DNA of 64,000 nt from Mycobacterium asiaticum (GCF_001673635.1 NZ_LZMH01000078.1:1-64000); one strand, 5' to 3'. Shown: positions 8,661-17,872, numbered from the stretch's first letter. Program-made: numbers and translations. The notes: a model not told the origin generated them from the sequence alone.

Positions 8661-9731
8661 ATGCGCCTGTTGCGGTTCCTTTGGGGCCGTGTGCTGGCAT
8701 TCGACCGCATCGGCTCCCGCATCCCGCAGCTGATCCAGGTATGGCTGCTGGAATTGTTCTTCGCGATGCCGTTGACATTTTTCATCGCAAAAGTCATCGA
8801 CATCCACGGCGCGTTCGGCGTGGCGGGCACCCGCGAGCGGCTCGACGGAGTGTTCTGGGGAGCTTTGGCGGTGGCGCTGTTCTTCGGGTTCCTATTCGTG
8901 CGGTCACTGCTGAAACCCCGCGTGGTCGAGGGGTCGTGGACTCCGGCCGTGCATGCCGACATCGGCTCGGTGTCGGTCTACGGCAGCAACAAGGCCTGGG
9001 CGGTGACCTATCCCTACCTGACCAGCCACCCGTCCTACGCATTGCTGTTGTTGCTGACGATGCCGATCCCGGCGGTGATGTTCGCGGCAACGCTCAACCA
9101 GGGCGACAGCACTTTCTATTTCCGCGTGTCCGGCATTGTCGGGTTGATCATCCTCGCGTGCATGGCATTGGCGCGCATCATCACCTGGTATGTCCTCGGG
9201 CGGCGCGCACTCCAGGCGCAGCTGCGCGGCTCGCCCACATCGCAACGACGGCTGGGCTGGGAGATGGCCTGGAAACCCGTGCTCGTCCTGGTCGTGCTGA
9301 TCTATGCGATCGTCTGTCTCCCGTTCGGGCTGATGTGGCTGAAGGAGGAACGCACCATCGCCGCGCTGCCCGTCGTGACCGTCGCCGACGCCGAGCATCC
9401 CGGTGACTACCGCCGGGTGCAGGGGACGCTGGCGTCCGAAGCCGTCTACTGGGCGCCGCGCGGCACCGGCCGTGGGGGCAACAACTATGCCGGTGCCGGC
9501 GTACTGGTGTCGTTGCCCTCCGGCGGCGAAGCGCTGCTGCTCGCCGAAGCGCTGTCGGTCCCAGACTTCAAGGGCATGATGGCCGACGTCCATAACGGAG
9601 CGCTGAAAGCCAGCGGAAAGGTGATCGACGGCATCACCAGCGTGCAGCGCGAGTACTACGGCTTCGACGAAAAGGCCTTCGCGCAGCCCCCTTCTGGTGG
9701 CCGGGTGCTGCTGTTGCTGTCCAACCCGTAG
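8661..9731 (+). CDS. Conserved membrane protein of unknown function
   Basis: 356 residues with about five to six hydrophobic helices (roughly 25-45, 63-83, 125-145, 153-175, 207-230). A C-terminal soluble region follows (about 235-340) with a glycine-rich stretch (GTGRGGNN) and ends in hydrophobic residues. I do not recognise a family motif. Loops rich in Arg/Lys next to the helices suggest an integral inner-membrane protein. It is divergent from mmpL across a 258-bp region holding the repeat/palindrome element, and followed 106 bp later by the lipoprotein gene. Confidence 0.8.
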   Translation: MRLLRFLWGRVLAFDRIGSRIPQLIQVWLLELFFAMPLTFFIAKVIDIHGAFGVAGTRERLDGVFWGALAVALFFGFLFVRSLLKPRVVEGSWTPAVHADIGSVSVYGSNKAWAVTYPYLTSHPSYALLLLLTMPIPAVMFAATLNQGDSTFYFRVSGIVGLIILACMALARIITWYVLGRRALQAQLRGSPTSQRRLGWEMAWKPVLVLVVLIYAIVCLPFGLMWLKEERTIAALPVVTVADAEHPGDYRRVQGTLASEAVYWAPRGTGRGGNNYAGAGVLVSLPSGGEALLLAEALSVPDFKGMMADVHNGALKASGKVIDGITSVQREYYGFDEKAFAQPPSGGRVLLLLSNP

Positions 9732-9837
9732 GAACGCCGGGCCGGATTGCCGGATTCGGCCGTGCATGTGTCGTACCGTTCTCACCAGGTCCCGGGCAGA
9801 CCTCGATGCGCCGCGCCGTCCTGAAGGGGGCTGACGA

Positions 9838-10707
9838 ATGAGCAGGCCAGTCGTTGTGGTCATGGCATGCGCCGCGCTGCTGCTATCGGCCGGGTGTAGC
9901 AAGCCCAAGGCGCATGAGTCCGGGCACCGAACACCCGCGGCCGAGACATCGGCGGCGACCTCGCAATCCGAACCAAACGAACCGGCGGCGGTGGGCAAAA
10001 TGACTTTCCGCTACGAGCCCGCGGACACGCCCGACGCGCAACGCGGTCGCCAGATGATGGTCGAAGCAAAGCTATTGGAGACCGTGGCCGGGCACGTCAA
10101 CGACACGCTCAACTTGCCGCACGACGTGGCAGCTGTGGGCAAGCAGTGCGGCGAAGCCAATGACTACTGGGATCCCAACGTCAACGAGATTCAACTTTGC
10201 TACGAAGACATTCAGCAGAGTGAACAACGCTTCGCCAACAATGGAAATCAGGAGGCGGTGACGGCCGCCGTCAATGCGATGATCTCCGGCTTCTACCACG
10301 AACTCGGGCACGCCACGTTGAGCATCTACGAGCTGGCTTTCACCGGACGCGAGGAGGACGTGGCCGACCAGTTGTCCGCGTTCGAGCTGCTGGCCCCCGG
10401 CGCCGACGGGAAGCCCTATCCCAACGGTGTCCGGATCGCGATGGACACCGCCGCGGACTGGAAGTTGAGCGCCAAGGAGGCTGGTGACGCCAACGAACTT
10501 CCCTTCTGGGACGGGCATTCAATGGACATCACCCGGATGTACAACTGGGAGTGCTGGATCTACGGGTCGGACACCACGGCCAATGCCGGCATCGTCACAT
10601 CCGGGGACCTGCCCGAAGACCGCGCCGGCAACTGCGAGGAGGAGTTCCAGAACATGTCCAGGGCGTGGCAGCAGATGCTCGGCCCGCACCTGAAGAAACC
10701 GAGCTGA
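9838..10707 (+). CDS. DUF4344-type putative metallopeptidase lipoprotein
   Basis: 289 residues. A signal peptide with lipobox LSAGC predicts lipidation at Cys20 and anchoring on the outer face of the plasma membrane, followed by a Ser/Thr/Glu-rich linker (21-55). The zinc-metallopeptidase motif HELGH lies at 154-158, with acidic residues about 14-20 positions downstream (REEDVADQ) that could supply a third ligand. This matches the DUF4344 family, whose activity is not well defined. Paired cysteines in the mature part may form disulfides. The start is the ATG at 9838, preceded by a gaaggggg purine stretch. Confidence 0.85.
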   Translation: MSRPVVVVMACAALLLSAGCSKPKAHESGHRTPAAETSAATSQSEPNEPAAVGKMTFRYEPADTPDAQRGRQMMVEAKLLETVAGHVNDTLNLPHDVAAVGKQCGEANDYWDPNVNEIQLCYEDIQQSEQRFANNGNQEAVTAAVNAMISGFYHELGHATLSIYELAFTGREEDVADQLSAFELLAPGADGKPYPNGVRIAMDTAADWKLSAKEAGDANELPFWDGHSMDITRMYNWECWIYGSDTTANAGIVTSGDLPEDRAGNCEEEFQNMSRAWQQMLGPHLKKPS

Positions 10708-10785
10708 CCCGGAGTTCATGCAGTATTCAGGCATTCGTGGGACTGCGCTGGTGGATCGCACACACGTGCCGGATTTCCTCACGGT

Positions 10786-11892
10786 ATGCGGGTGGTTCAG
10801 GTAGCCAACTTCTACGGGCCTCGTTCCGGAGGGCTGCGCACCGCGGTGGACCGACTCGGCGCCGAGTACCGTGCGGCCGGCCACGAGGTGTTTCTTGTGG
10901 TGCCGGGTCCCTGCGCCCAACGGGACCGACTGGACACCGGAGTCGTGCGAATCACCTTGCCCGCCAGGCTGCTTCCCTATACCGGGGGCTACCGGGCGAT
11001 CATGCCGGGGCCGGTGCGGGCGCTGTTGGCCGTATTGCGGCCGGATGCCCTGGAGGTGTCCGACCGGCTCACCTTGCGGTCGCTGGGTCAGTGGGGCCGC
11101 GAGCACGGTGCCACGACGGTGATGATCTCTCATGAACGGCTGGATCGCCTTGCCGGACAGGTGCTTCCGGCTCGAAGCGCGCAGCGGCTCGCCGACTTCG
11201 CCAACCGCCGTACCGCTGCCGACTATGACACCGTTGTGTGTACCACCGAATTCGCCCGGCAGGAATTCGACCGGATCGGCGCGACCAATACCGTAACCGT
11301 GCCGCTGGGAGTCGACCTGCAGACCTTCCACCCGCGACGACGGTCCGCGGCGTTACGGCGCCGCTTCGCCGGCCCGGGGCAGGTGCTGCTGGTGCACTGT
11401 GGGCGGCTATCGGTGGAAAAGCGCGTTGACCGCAGCATTGACGCCCTGGCCGCGCTCTGCGCCGCGGGCGTCGATGCGCGGCTGGTCGTGGTGGGTGCGG
11501 GACCGTTGCGCACCAAGCTGGAGCGCCATGCCGCCGGCCTGCCGGTGGATTTCACCGGCTTCGTCGCGAATCGGCGGACCGTAGCCGGCCTGTTGGCCTC
11601 GGCGGATGTCGCGGTGGCGCCCGGGCCGCACGAGACATTCGGGTTGGCGGCCCTCGAGTCGCTGGCCTGCGGCACCCCCGCCGTGGTCTCGCGCACGTCG
11701 GCCATGACCGAGATCGTCACCACCGACAGCGGCGCGGTGGCCGACAACGATCCAGTGGCGATCGCCGACGCGGTCTGCGAGCTGGTGGGCCGACCCGAAC
11801 AACACCGTCGCGGGTGTGCGCGACTGCGCGCGGAGATGTTCACCTGGCAGCGCTCGGCCACCGGCATGCTCAACATACTGGGTGCGGCTTGA
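10786..11892 (+). CDS. pimC: GT4-family alpha-mannosyltransferase, PimC-like
   Basis: 368 residues with a GT-B fold. The N-terminal acceptor domain has a glycine-rich loop (GPRSGGLRTAV). The C-terminal nucleotide-sugar domain has the VPLGVD linker, GRLSVEKR phosphate-binding stretch and the E(x7)E signature (HETFGLAALESLACGTP). Its N-terminus closely resembles, from memory, PimC of M. tuberculosis CDC1551 (MT1800), which transfers a third mannose from GDP-mannose in phosphatidylinositol mannoside synthesis on the cytoplasmic face. The gene stands alone between the lipoprotein and a small minus-strand gene. The GT4 assignment is firm; PimC specificity is inferred. Confidence 0.85.
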   Translation: MRVVQVANFYGPRSGGLRTAVDRLGAEYRAAGHEVFLVVPGPCAQRDRLDTGVVRITLPARLLPYTGGYRAIMPGPVRALLAVLRPDALEVSDRLTLRSLGQWGREHGATTVMISHERLDRLAGQVLPARSAQRLADFANRRTAADYDTVVCTTEFARQEFDRIGATNTVTVPLGVDLQTFHPRRRSAALRRRFAGPGQVLLVHCGRLSVEKRVDRSIDALAALCAAGVDARLVVVGAGPLRTKLERHAAGLPVDFTGFVANRRTVAGLLASADVAVAPGPHETFGLAALESLACGTPAVVSRTSAMTEIVTTDSGAVADNDPVAIADAVCELVGRPEQHRRGCARLRAEMFTWQRSATGMLNILGAA

Positions 11893-11916
11893 GCCGGGCG
11901 CGTCGCTACGCACCAA

Positions 11917-12153
11917 TCAGTTTGCCGCGGTGCAAGATTCGATCAACGCGGGCCCGTACGTGGCAGAGCCGCATTCACATTCCCAGCGGACATGTGGACC
12001 ACAGGAACACGGGACGGTGACGACGATCATGTGTCCGGGCAGCAGCCAGTGACCACGCGAACAGCGCCGGGGTGGCCGGTCCATCCACTCGGCACGCAGC
12101 ACGTGCGACAACTCGCCGACATCAGCACTCACGCCGCCCACCGTCGCATCCAT
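11917..12153 (-). CDS. Small Cys-rich protein, putative zinc-ribbon
   Basis: 78 residues with six cysteines. The pattern C-x-RGHWLLPGH..., then PCSCG, then ECECG, then YGP resembles small mycobacterial proteins of unknown function that probably bind zinc through Cys (and His) knuckles. The conserved core starts near residue 30, and an internal ATG at residue 23 (12087) is an alternative start that would give 56 residues. No clear ribosome site separates the two. It converges on pimC and is transcribed away from the TetR gene at 12302. Function unknown. Confidence 0.55.
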   Translation of the reverse strand: MDATVGGVSADVGELSHVLRAEWMDRPPRRCSRGHWLLPGHMIVVTVPCSCGPHVRWECECGSATYGPALIESCTAAN

Positions 12154-12258
12154 CCCGCCGCGAAATCCAGCGCGCCAGCTGAATCGTTACTCTTCGTTGC
12201 CTCTCGTTGACCGTGTCGTTGTATCGCGGCCATTTCCCTCGCGGCGATGGCATCAAAA

Positions 12259-12274
12259 TAAATGGCTTGATTTA
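12259..12274. promoter_or_regulatory. AT-rich inverted repeat upstream of TetR gene
   Basis: taaat-6 bp-attta, in a locally AT-rich island 28 bp before the TetR gene at 12302. Position and dyad suit an autoregulatory operator or a promoter element. The arms are only 5 bp, so this is a weak call. Confidence 0.3.
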
Positions 12275-12301
12275 AACCGGCGACGGTAGTTCACTGAAGC
12301 G

Positions 12302-12964
12302 ATGGCCACGGCGCGAGCGGTACGGACCGACCGCTCGGCGGTCACTCGCGAAGCCATCCTTTCCGCCGCTGAATGGCTGCTCGCCGAGCGCGGCATGTAC
12401 GCAGTCTCGAACCGGCAGATCAGTGAGGCCGCCGGACAGGGAAACAATGCCGCCGCCTGCTATCACTTCGGCAGCCGGATCGAGCTGTTGCGGGCGATCG
12501 ACGGCAAACACCGGCTGGCCATCGAGGAGCTGCGCGCCCAAATGCTGGCCGGCATCGGTGAATCCACCGAACTGCGGGACTGGGTGGGCGCACTGGTGCG
12601 GCCGGTGACCGAGCACCTGGCGCAGCTCGGCAGCCCCAGCTGGTATGCGCGCTTCGCCGCACAAGCCATGGCCGACCCCACCTACCGGCAGGTTGTGACG
12701 AAGGACGCGCTTGCGTCGCCCACGCTGGTGCAGACCGTCGACGGGATCAACCGTTGTCTCCCCGACCTGCCGAAGCGGGTGCGTTCGGAACGAATTGTCA
12801 TGGCCCGCAACCTGTTGATGCACACCTGCGCCGAACATGAAGGCGCACTGGCCGAGCATGGGCCGCACGCGCGGTCCGGCTGGCCGGTCGCGGGCGAAAA
12901 CCTGATCGACGCCATCGTCGGGCTGTGGCGCGCACCGGTGCATCTGCGCGCGACCACCGGCTAG
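12302..12964 (+). CDS. TetR-family transcriptional regulator
   Basis: 220 residues. The N-terminal helix-turn-helix (about 18-62) has the usual TetR order: REAILSAAEWLLAERG, then SNRQISEAAG, then NAAACYHFGSRIELLRAI. The C-terminal ligand domain is not diagnostic. It lies 21 bp upstream of the P450 gene on the same strand, so it probably leads the TetR-P450-M24-M24 gene group and controls it. Inducer unknown. Confidence 0.88.
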   Translation: MATARAVRTDRSAVTREAILSAAEWLLAERGMYAVSNRQISEAAGQGNNAAACYHFGSRIELLRAIDGKHRLAIEELRAQMLAGIGESTELRDWVGALVRPVTEHLAQLGSPSWYARFAAQAMADPTYRQVVTKDALASPTLVQTVDGINRCLPDLPKRVRSERIVMARNLLMHTCAEHEGALAEHGPHARSGWPVAGENLIDAIVGLWRAPVHLRATTG

Positions 12965-12985
12965 CCATCACGATCGAGGAGCAGG

Positions 12986-14209
12986 ATGACCGAGGTAGCG
13001 ATCACGACAGACCTCCCCGAGTTTCCGATGACCCGGGCCGTCGGCTGCCCCTTCGCGCCACCGCCGAAGGTGTTGGAGCTCAACGCCGACCGCCAGCTGA
13101 GCCGAGTGCGGATCTGGGACGGCAGCACGCCGTGGCTGATCACCGGCTACGAGGCGATCCGCTCGTTGTTCACCGATTCGCGAGTCAGCGTCGACGATCG
13201 CCTGCCGGGCTATCCGCACTGGAATGAAGGAATGCTGGCGACAGTGCACACCCGCCCGCGTTCGGTGTTCACCTCTGACGGTGAGGAGCACACCCGATAC
13301 CGGCGAATGTTGTCGAAGCCGTTCACCTTCCGGCGGGTCGAAGCGCTGCGGCCGGCAGTGCAGCAGATCGCCGACGACCACATCGACGCGCTGCTGGCCG
13401 GACCCCAACCGGGCGACATCGTCGCCGGATTGGCCCTGCCGGTCCCCTCCCTGGTCATCAGCCAGCTGCTGGGAGTGCCCTACGAGGAGGCCGACTTCTT
13501 CCAGGAGCAAGCACAGCGCGGCATGGGCCGCTACGCAACCGAAGAAGACACCGCCCAGGGCGCCGCCTCCTTGGCCCGATATCTGGCCAAGCTGGTTCGG
13601 ATCAAGATGGAAACCCCGTCCGAGGATTTGGTGTCCGATCTCGCCGAACGGGTGAACGCCGGGGAGCTCAGCGTGCGCGAGGCGGCGCAGCTGTCCACCG
13701 GCGTGCTCATCGCCGGTCACGAAACCACCGCGAACATGCTCAGTCTGAGCGTGGCGGCGCTGCTGGAACACCCCGATCAGCTGGCCCTGCTGCGCGACAC
13801 CGAGGACCCAAAGGTCATCGCGACCGCCGTCGAGGAATTGATGCGGTACCTCAGCATCATCCAGACCGGCCAGCGGCGCATCGCCATTGCCGACATCGAG
13901 CTCGGCGGCGAGACGATCCGGGCCGGCGACGGCATCATTCTTGATGTGGCACCGGCGAATTGGGACAGCCGCCAGTTCCCGGCACCGGAACGGTTGGACC
14001 TGACCCGGGACGACGGCCCACACGTAGGTTTCGGCTATGGCCGCCACCAATGCGTCGGCCAGCAACTCGCCCGCATGGAGTTGCAGATCGTGCTGCCCAC
14101 CCTCTTCCGGCGTATCCCGACGCTGCGGATGGCGGTACCGGTCGAGGAGTTGCCGTTCAAACACGATGCGCTGGCCTACGGCGTATACGAGCTGCCGGTG
14201 ACCTGGTGA
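12986..14209 (+). CDS. Cytochrome P450 (CYP105-like bacterial class)
   Basis: 407 residues, soluble bacterial P450. Seen: I-helix oxygen-activation motif AGHETT (243-248), K-helix ExxR (EELMR), and heme loop FGYGRHQCVG with the axial Cys at 356. Expected to hydroxylate a hydrophobic substrate with electrons from a ferredoxin and reductase, none of which is encoded next to it. The start ATG at 12986 has GAGGAG at 12976-12981. It follows TetR by 21 bp and precedes two M24 genes, so the three may process one compound. Substrate unknown. Confidence 0.92.
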   Translation: MTEVAITTDLPEFPMTRAVGCPFAPPPKVLELNADRQLSRVRIWDGSTPWLITGYEAIRSLFTDSRVSVDDRLPGYPHWNEGMLATVHTRPRSVFTSDGEEHTRYRRMLSKPFTFRRVEALRPAVQQIADDHIDALLAGPQPGDIVAGLALPVPSLVISQLLGVPYEEADFFQEQAQRGMGRYATEEDTAQGAASLARYLAKLVRIKMETPSEDLVSDLAERVNAGELSVREAAQLSTGVLIAGHETTANMLSLSVAALLEHPDQLALLRDTEDPKVIATAVEELMRYLSIIQTGQRRIAIADIELGGETIRAGDGIILDVAPANWDSRQFPAPERLDLTRDDGPHVGFGYGRHQCVGQQLARMELQIVLPTLFRRIPTLRMAVPVEELPFKHDALAYGVYELPVTW

Positions 14210-14221
14210 GGCGCTGAGATT

Positions 14222-15457
14222 GTGACGCCGCAACTCGCCGCCCGCGGTCCGGTGATCGAGATTCCCGACGAACCCGACCGGGCGCGGATGTATGCCGAGA
14301 TCGGTGCACGGCTGCGCTCGGCGATGGTTGAGCACCATGTAGACGCGCTCATCCTGTTGCTGAACGGCTACGTCGGATACGCCAGCGGGGCGAGCTGGCC
14401 GCTGCTGGACGCGGGTCTGTCGCATGTTGAGCGCCCGGTGGCGGTGGTGCTGGCCGACGACGAGCACCCGCACCTGTTCATGCCGTTCCGCACCGGCGCT
14501 GCCGCGCACCATCAGGTGCCGCCGGATCACCTGCATGGCCCGGTCTATCTCGAATTCGACCAGGGCGTCCTGGATTTCGCGCGGGTGCTGGCCGAACTGA
14601 TCCCGTCCGGCGCGCGGATCGCGGTGGATGAGCTGACCGGCGCCATGCGCCGTGCCGAACGGACGTTGTTTCCGTCGGGCCCGCCAACGGAAGCGGCGGT
14701 GGTGGTGGGCGCCGCGCAGCTGGTCAAGACGCGCGACGAGATCTCTTGTGTCCGGCGGGCGTCGCGCATCACCGAGCAATCGGTGGCCGAAGTCCAGCCG
14801 TTGTTGGCACCCGGAGTCCGCCAGATCGATCTGTCGGCAAAACTCGTGCGGCGCGCATTCGAACTGGGTGCCACCGCGAACATGCTGGAGGCCATCTGGC
14901 AGGTGATGCCGACGTCGCGGGCGACCGGGGTGTGGACCACGCACGGCGACCTGGCGTTACCGCTGCTGACCACCGATCGCCAATTGTCGGCCGGGGACGT
15001 GTTGTGGACCGACATCAGCATCAGTTATGCGGGCTACTGTTCGGATTTCGGCCGTACCTGGGTGGTTGGTGAACAACCCTCGGCGCGCCAGCAGGACCAA
15101 TTCGCCCAGTGGCGGGCCATTCTCGATGCGGTGCTCGCGGTCACCAGGGCCGGCGCCACCTCCGGCGACCTGGCCCGCGCCGCGATTGCAGCCAACGGCG
15201 GGCGCAAGCCCTGGTTGCCGCACTTCTATCTCGGTCACGGCATCGGCACCTATCCCGCCGAAATGCCCATGATCGGAACGGATCTCGGGGAGGAGTTCGA
15301 TGACAACTTCGTCTTTCCACCGGGCATGGTGCTGGTCTTGGAGCCAGTGGTCTGGGAGGACGGCACCGGCGGCTACCGCAGCGAGGAGATCGTGGTGATC
15401 ACCGACAACGGCTACACGCCGATCACGGACTACCCGTACACGCCCTATGACGACTGA
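14222..15457 (+). CDS. M24-family metallopeptidase (Xaa-Pro aminopeptidase/creatinase fold)
   Basis: 411 residues in two domains: an N-terminal creatinase-like domain (about 1-160) and a C-terminal pita-bread domain. All five dinuclear-metal ligands are visible: Asp264, Asp275, His339, Glu374 and Glu388. It is thus likely a catalytically competent hydrolase of a proline peptide, dipeptide or creatine-like amide. GTG start at 14222, 12 bp after the P450 stop. It overlaps the next M24 gene by 11 bp. The pairing with a degenerate paralogue suggests a heterodimer. Confidence 0.88.
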   Translation: MTPQLAARGPVIEIPDEPDRARMYAEIGARLRSAMVEHHVDALILLLNGYVGYASGASWPLLDAGLSHVERPVAVVLADDEHPHLFMPFRTGAAAHHQVPPDHLHGPVYLEFDQGVLDFARVLAELIPSGARIAVDELTGAMRRAERTLFPSGPPTEAAVVVGAAQLVKTRDEISCVRRASRITEQSVAEVQPLLAPGVRQIDLSAKLVRRAFELGATANMLEAIWQVMPTSRATGVWTTHGDLALPLLTTDRQLSAGDVLWTDISISYAGYCSDFGRTWVVGEQPSARQQDQFAQWRAILDAVLAVTRAGATSGDLARAAIAANGGRKPWLPHFYLGHGIGTYPAEMPMIGTDLGEEFDDNFVFPPGMVLVLEPVVWEDGTGGYRSEEIVVITDNGYTPITDYPYTPYDD

Positions 15458-16619
15458 CGTGTCGCCCGACCCGCGCCCGCTGCGGATCGCCCGGCGCGAG
15501 CGCGCGCTGGCTCAGATGGCGGCCGACCATCTCGATGTCCTGGTGCTGGGGCGCCAGGCCAATATCCGCTACGTGACCGGCGCCCCCCAACTGTGGATCG
15601 CGGGCACCCGGCCGTTCGGCCCGATGTGCGTCGTCGTGCGCGACACCGGCGAGATCTATCTCAACGCCACCGACGACGAGGGCGTCCCCGAGGAGATCGA
15701 CCACGACCACCTCTACGGATTGGCCTGGAACCCGATGACCCTGATCGAGGTGATCAGAGGCATCGACGGGGCCGCCACGGCGCGGCGGGTTGGGACCGAC
15801 GCGCTCACCCCCACTTTCGCCGCGCTGCTGCCACAGGCATTTCCTCTGGCAGAGATCGTGGACGGGGAGAACACCATGCGTGCGGCCCGCCGCATCAAGA
15901 CGCCGGACGAGATCGGTGCGCTGGGCACCGCCTTGCGGGTGGCCGAGCGCGGCCTCGCCGCCGGTGTCGGCGAACTACGGCCGGGTGCGTCCGTACAGAC
16001 GTTGACCGGCGCCGTGCTCGAGGCGATGGCGGCGGGCGGCGTCAGCACGCCGGCCACCCAGGACGCCGCGTGGGTGACCCCGCGGGATCGCCCCTCGGGT
16101 GCCGGCAGGCCGGTGGTCTGCGACGGCGACCTGGTCGCCTTTGCAGCGGGTGCATTGGCCGACGGGTATGTGGCCGAAGTTGGCCGCACCTGGCCCGCCG
16201 GAGAATCCGCGGGTGGCGCAGTTCGCCGGCTCTATGCCCGGCTGAACACGGTGTACGACAAGCTCATCGACGCATGCCGCCCCGGCGCCCCGGCCGAGCG
16301 GCTGCTTGCGGCATACGCCGCGGCCGGTGAACCGCTGCCACCCATGGCCGTCGCGCATGGCCTTGGCCTCGGTTTCGACCCACCGGTGATCTCCGGAACA
16401 CTTCCGGCCGCCGGCGGCGAGTGCCTGGAGACCGGTATGGTGCTGGCCGTCACCGGGTATGTCTGGCAGCACGGGGTCGGCGGGGCACTCCGCCGGGACA
16501 CCATCCATGTCGCCGAGCACGGTCCGGAGGTCTTGACCGCAAGTCCGTCCTGGGCGGCGGGTCAGGCGACCGCACCGGCCTCGCCCAGCGCCTCGTCGAG
16601 CAGGTCCCCTACTCGATGA
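15447..16619 (+). CDS. M24-family paralogue lacking metal ligands (probable pseudoenzyme)
   Basis: 390 residues, with the same two-domain fold as the preceding gene. The expected ligands read Ala233 (for Asp), Glu244 (for Asp), His304 (kept), Thr336 (for Glu) and Asp351 (for Glu). With at least two of five lost outright, normal dinuclear catalysis is unlikely. The frame is long and open, so the protein is probably made, perhaps as partner of the intact M24 protein it overlaps by 11 bp. The last about 20 residues are low-complexity Ala/Ser/Pro and lie in a 58-bp convergent overlap with the kinase-like gene at 16562. Confidence 0.82.
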   Translation: MTTDVSPDPRPLRIARRERALAQMAADHLDVLVLGRQANIRYVTGAPQLWIAGTRPFGPMCVVVRDTGEIYLNATDDEGVPEEIDHDHLYGLAWNPMTLIEVIRGIDGAATARRVGTDALTPTFAALLPQAFPLAEIVDGENTMRAARRIKTPDEIGALGTALRVAERGLAAGVGELRPGASVQTLTGAVLEAMAAGGVSTPATQDAAWVTPRDRPSGAGRPVVCDGDLVAFAAGALADGYVAEVGRTWPAGESAGGAVRRLYARLNTVYDKLIDACRPGAPAERLLAAYAAAGEPLPPMAVAHGLGLGFDPPVISGTLPAAGGECLETGMVLAVTGYVWQHGVGGALRRDTIHVAEHGPEVLTASPSWAAGQATAPASPSASSSRSPTR

Positions 16620-17869
16620 TGCGACCATAGCGACAGCACGTTGCACAGCATCTGCAGTGGCGCTCGCACGCTTTCGTCATCGCTGATCCGGTGATCGGTA
16701 CGGTCGGCCGGCATGTCCGGCCCGAATCGCTTGTGCAGCAACGCCGGAACATCCATCAGCCAGGCGACCCCCATCGTCGCGGCGTAGAGCAGCGTGTGGC
16801 GGCGCAAGCGGTCGGGGTCGAGCGCAACACCGCCGTGCCGGTGAAATTCGGTCACGAAAAGGTCCAGCAGTTCACCGAAATGATCTCGCCAGAGCTGGGT
16901 TTCGGCCCCCGACATCGCACCCCAGAGCGCCATGCCCAGGTTCATTTGGCTGACACAGCCCCAGTCCAGCAGACCACAGTGCAGCGTTGCGGTGTCGTCT
17001 CGCCAGAACCAGGCGTTGTCCACGTTGGCATTCCAATGGCAGAGTGCCACGTAGCCGGTATCGGCGGCGAGTTGACTCAGGATGGTTTCCTCGTGCCGGG
17101 CCAATCGGGGCGCGTCGTGCCGTAACCGCGCGGCGAACCGCCGATCCGTCGCGAGCGCGGGCAACAGGCCCGGATGCTGTTCGGCGAACCCGGTCAGCTC
17201 GGCGATTCTGCGGCTGAGCTTCTCGGCGGTCCAAGGCGGGCGCTCCCCCACCGTCGCCGACCGCACGTCGAGCGGGAACCCGGCGGTCAGACCGGCCGGC
17301 AACAAGCCGGATCGATGCGCACCGGCCAGCCGGGCCAGGGCGGATACCAGTGCCCGGTAGTGCTCGACTGGTTGTGGCATCAGGAAATCCAGGCATTTGT
17401 GGTATTGCGGCTCGATTCCGTTGCAACCGAACGCGATTCGCTCGGTGATCAGCAGTCCCGTTCCGGTGTCCTGGTGATAGTCGGCAAAGAGAACGCGGGG
17501 TACCGCGATGGGGAATCCGGGCGTCCGGGACAGCCCCGCGAACCGCACCTCCGGCTCCATCTGCGTCTTGCCGCGATCCCGGACCGGGTTGTTCACATCC
17601 CGGGAGAACTTGACGAAAAGCTCCGTGGGCAAACCGTTTTCGCTGCGGCGATACCGCACGCTCAGGGCTGCCTTGCGTCCGGTGCTGCCGCCGGCGACCT
17701 CACCAAACGCATTGATGACGGCCACGAAGTCGTTCTCGGCCAAGGTGCCCGCTGCTCGGAAGGCAGCCGTCAAGAAGGTGGGGCCGCCGCGACGCAGCGC
17801 ATCGGGATGCACCGGCATCTGTTGCCCTAGTGCGTCGCCGGTGACCCACTCGGCGTTGTCCTGGTGCAT
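16562..17869 (-). CDS. Aminoglycoside-phosphotransferase (APH)-like kinase family protein
   Basis: 435 residues with the APH/choline-kinase fold. The Brenner-type catalytic loop reads ALCHWNANVDNAWF (HxNxxxDN), followed by the metal-binding LLDWG. Mycobacteria have many such proteins in lipid or sterol catabolic operons, where they are thought to phosphorylate small alcohols rather than antibiotics. It is last in the six-gene operon, 3 bp after the SDR stop. The C-terminal tail overlaps the M24 paralogue's 3' end on the other strand. No evidence points to drug resistance. Confidence 0.8.
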   Translation of the reverse strand: MHQDNAEWVTGDALGQQMPVHPDALRRGGPTFLTAAFRAAGTLAENDFVAVINAFGEVAGGSTGRKAALSVRYRRSENGLPTELFVKFSRDVNNPVRDRGKTQMEPEVRFAGLSRTPGFPIAVPRVLFADYHQDTGTGLLITERIAFGCNGIEPQYHKCLDFLMPQPVEHYRALVSALARLAGAHRSGLLPAGLTAGFPLDVRSATVGERPPWTAEKLSRRIAELTGFAEQHPGLLPALATDRRFAARLRHDAPRLARHEETILSQLAADTGYVALCHWNANVDNAWFWRDDTATLHCGLLDWGCVSQMNLGMALWGAMSGAETQLWRDHFGELLDLFVTEFHRHGGVALDPDRLRRHTLLYAATMGVAWLMDVPALLHKRFGPDMPADRTDHRISDDESVRAPLQMLCNVLSLWSHHRVGDLLDEALGEAGAVA

Positions 17870-17872
17870 GAT

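Noticed and set aside
12968..14944. Very long open frame (658 codons) antisense to the P450 and M24 genes
   Set aside because: It mirrors codon structure of the genuine plus-strand genes, is rich in His/Arg/Gln, has no family motif, and both plus-strand genes have full catalytic signatures.
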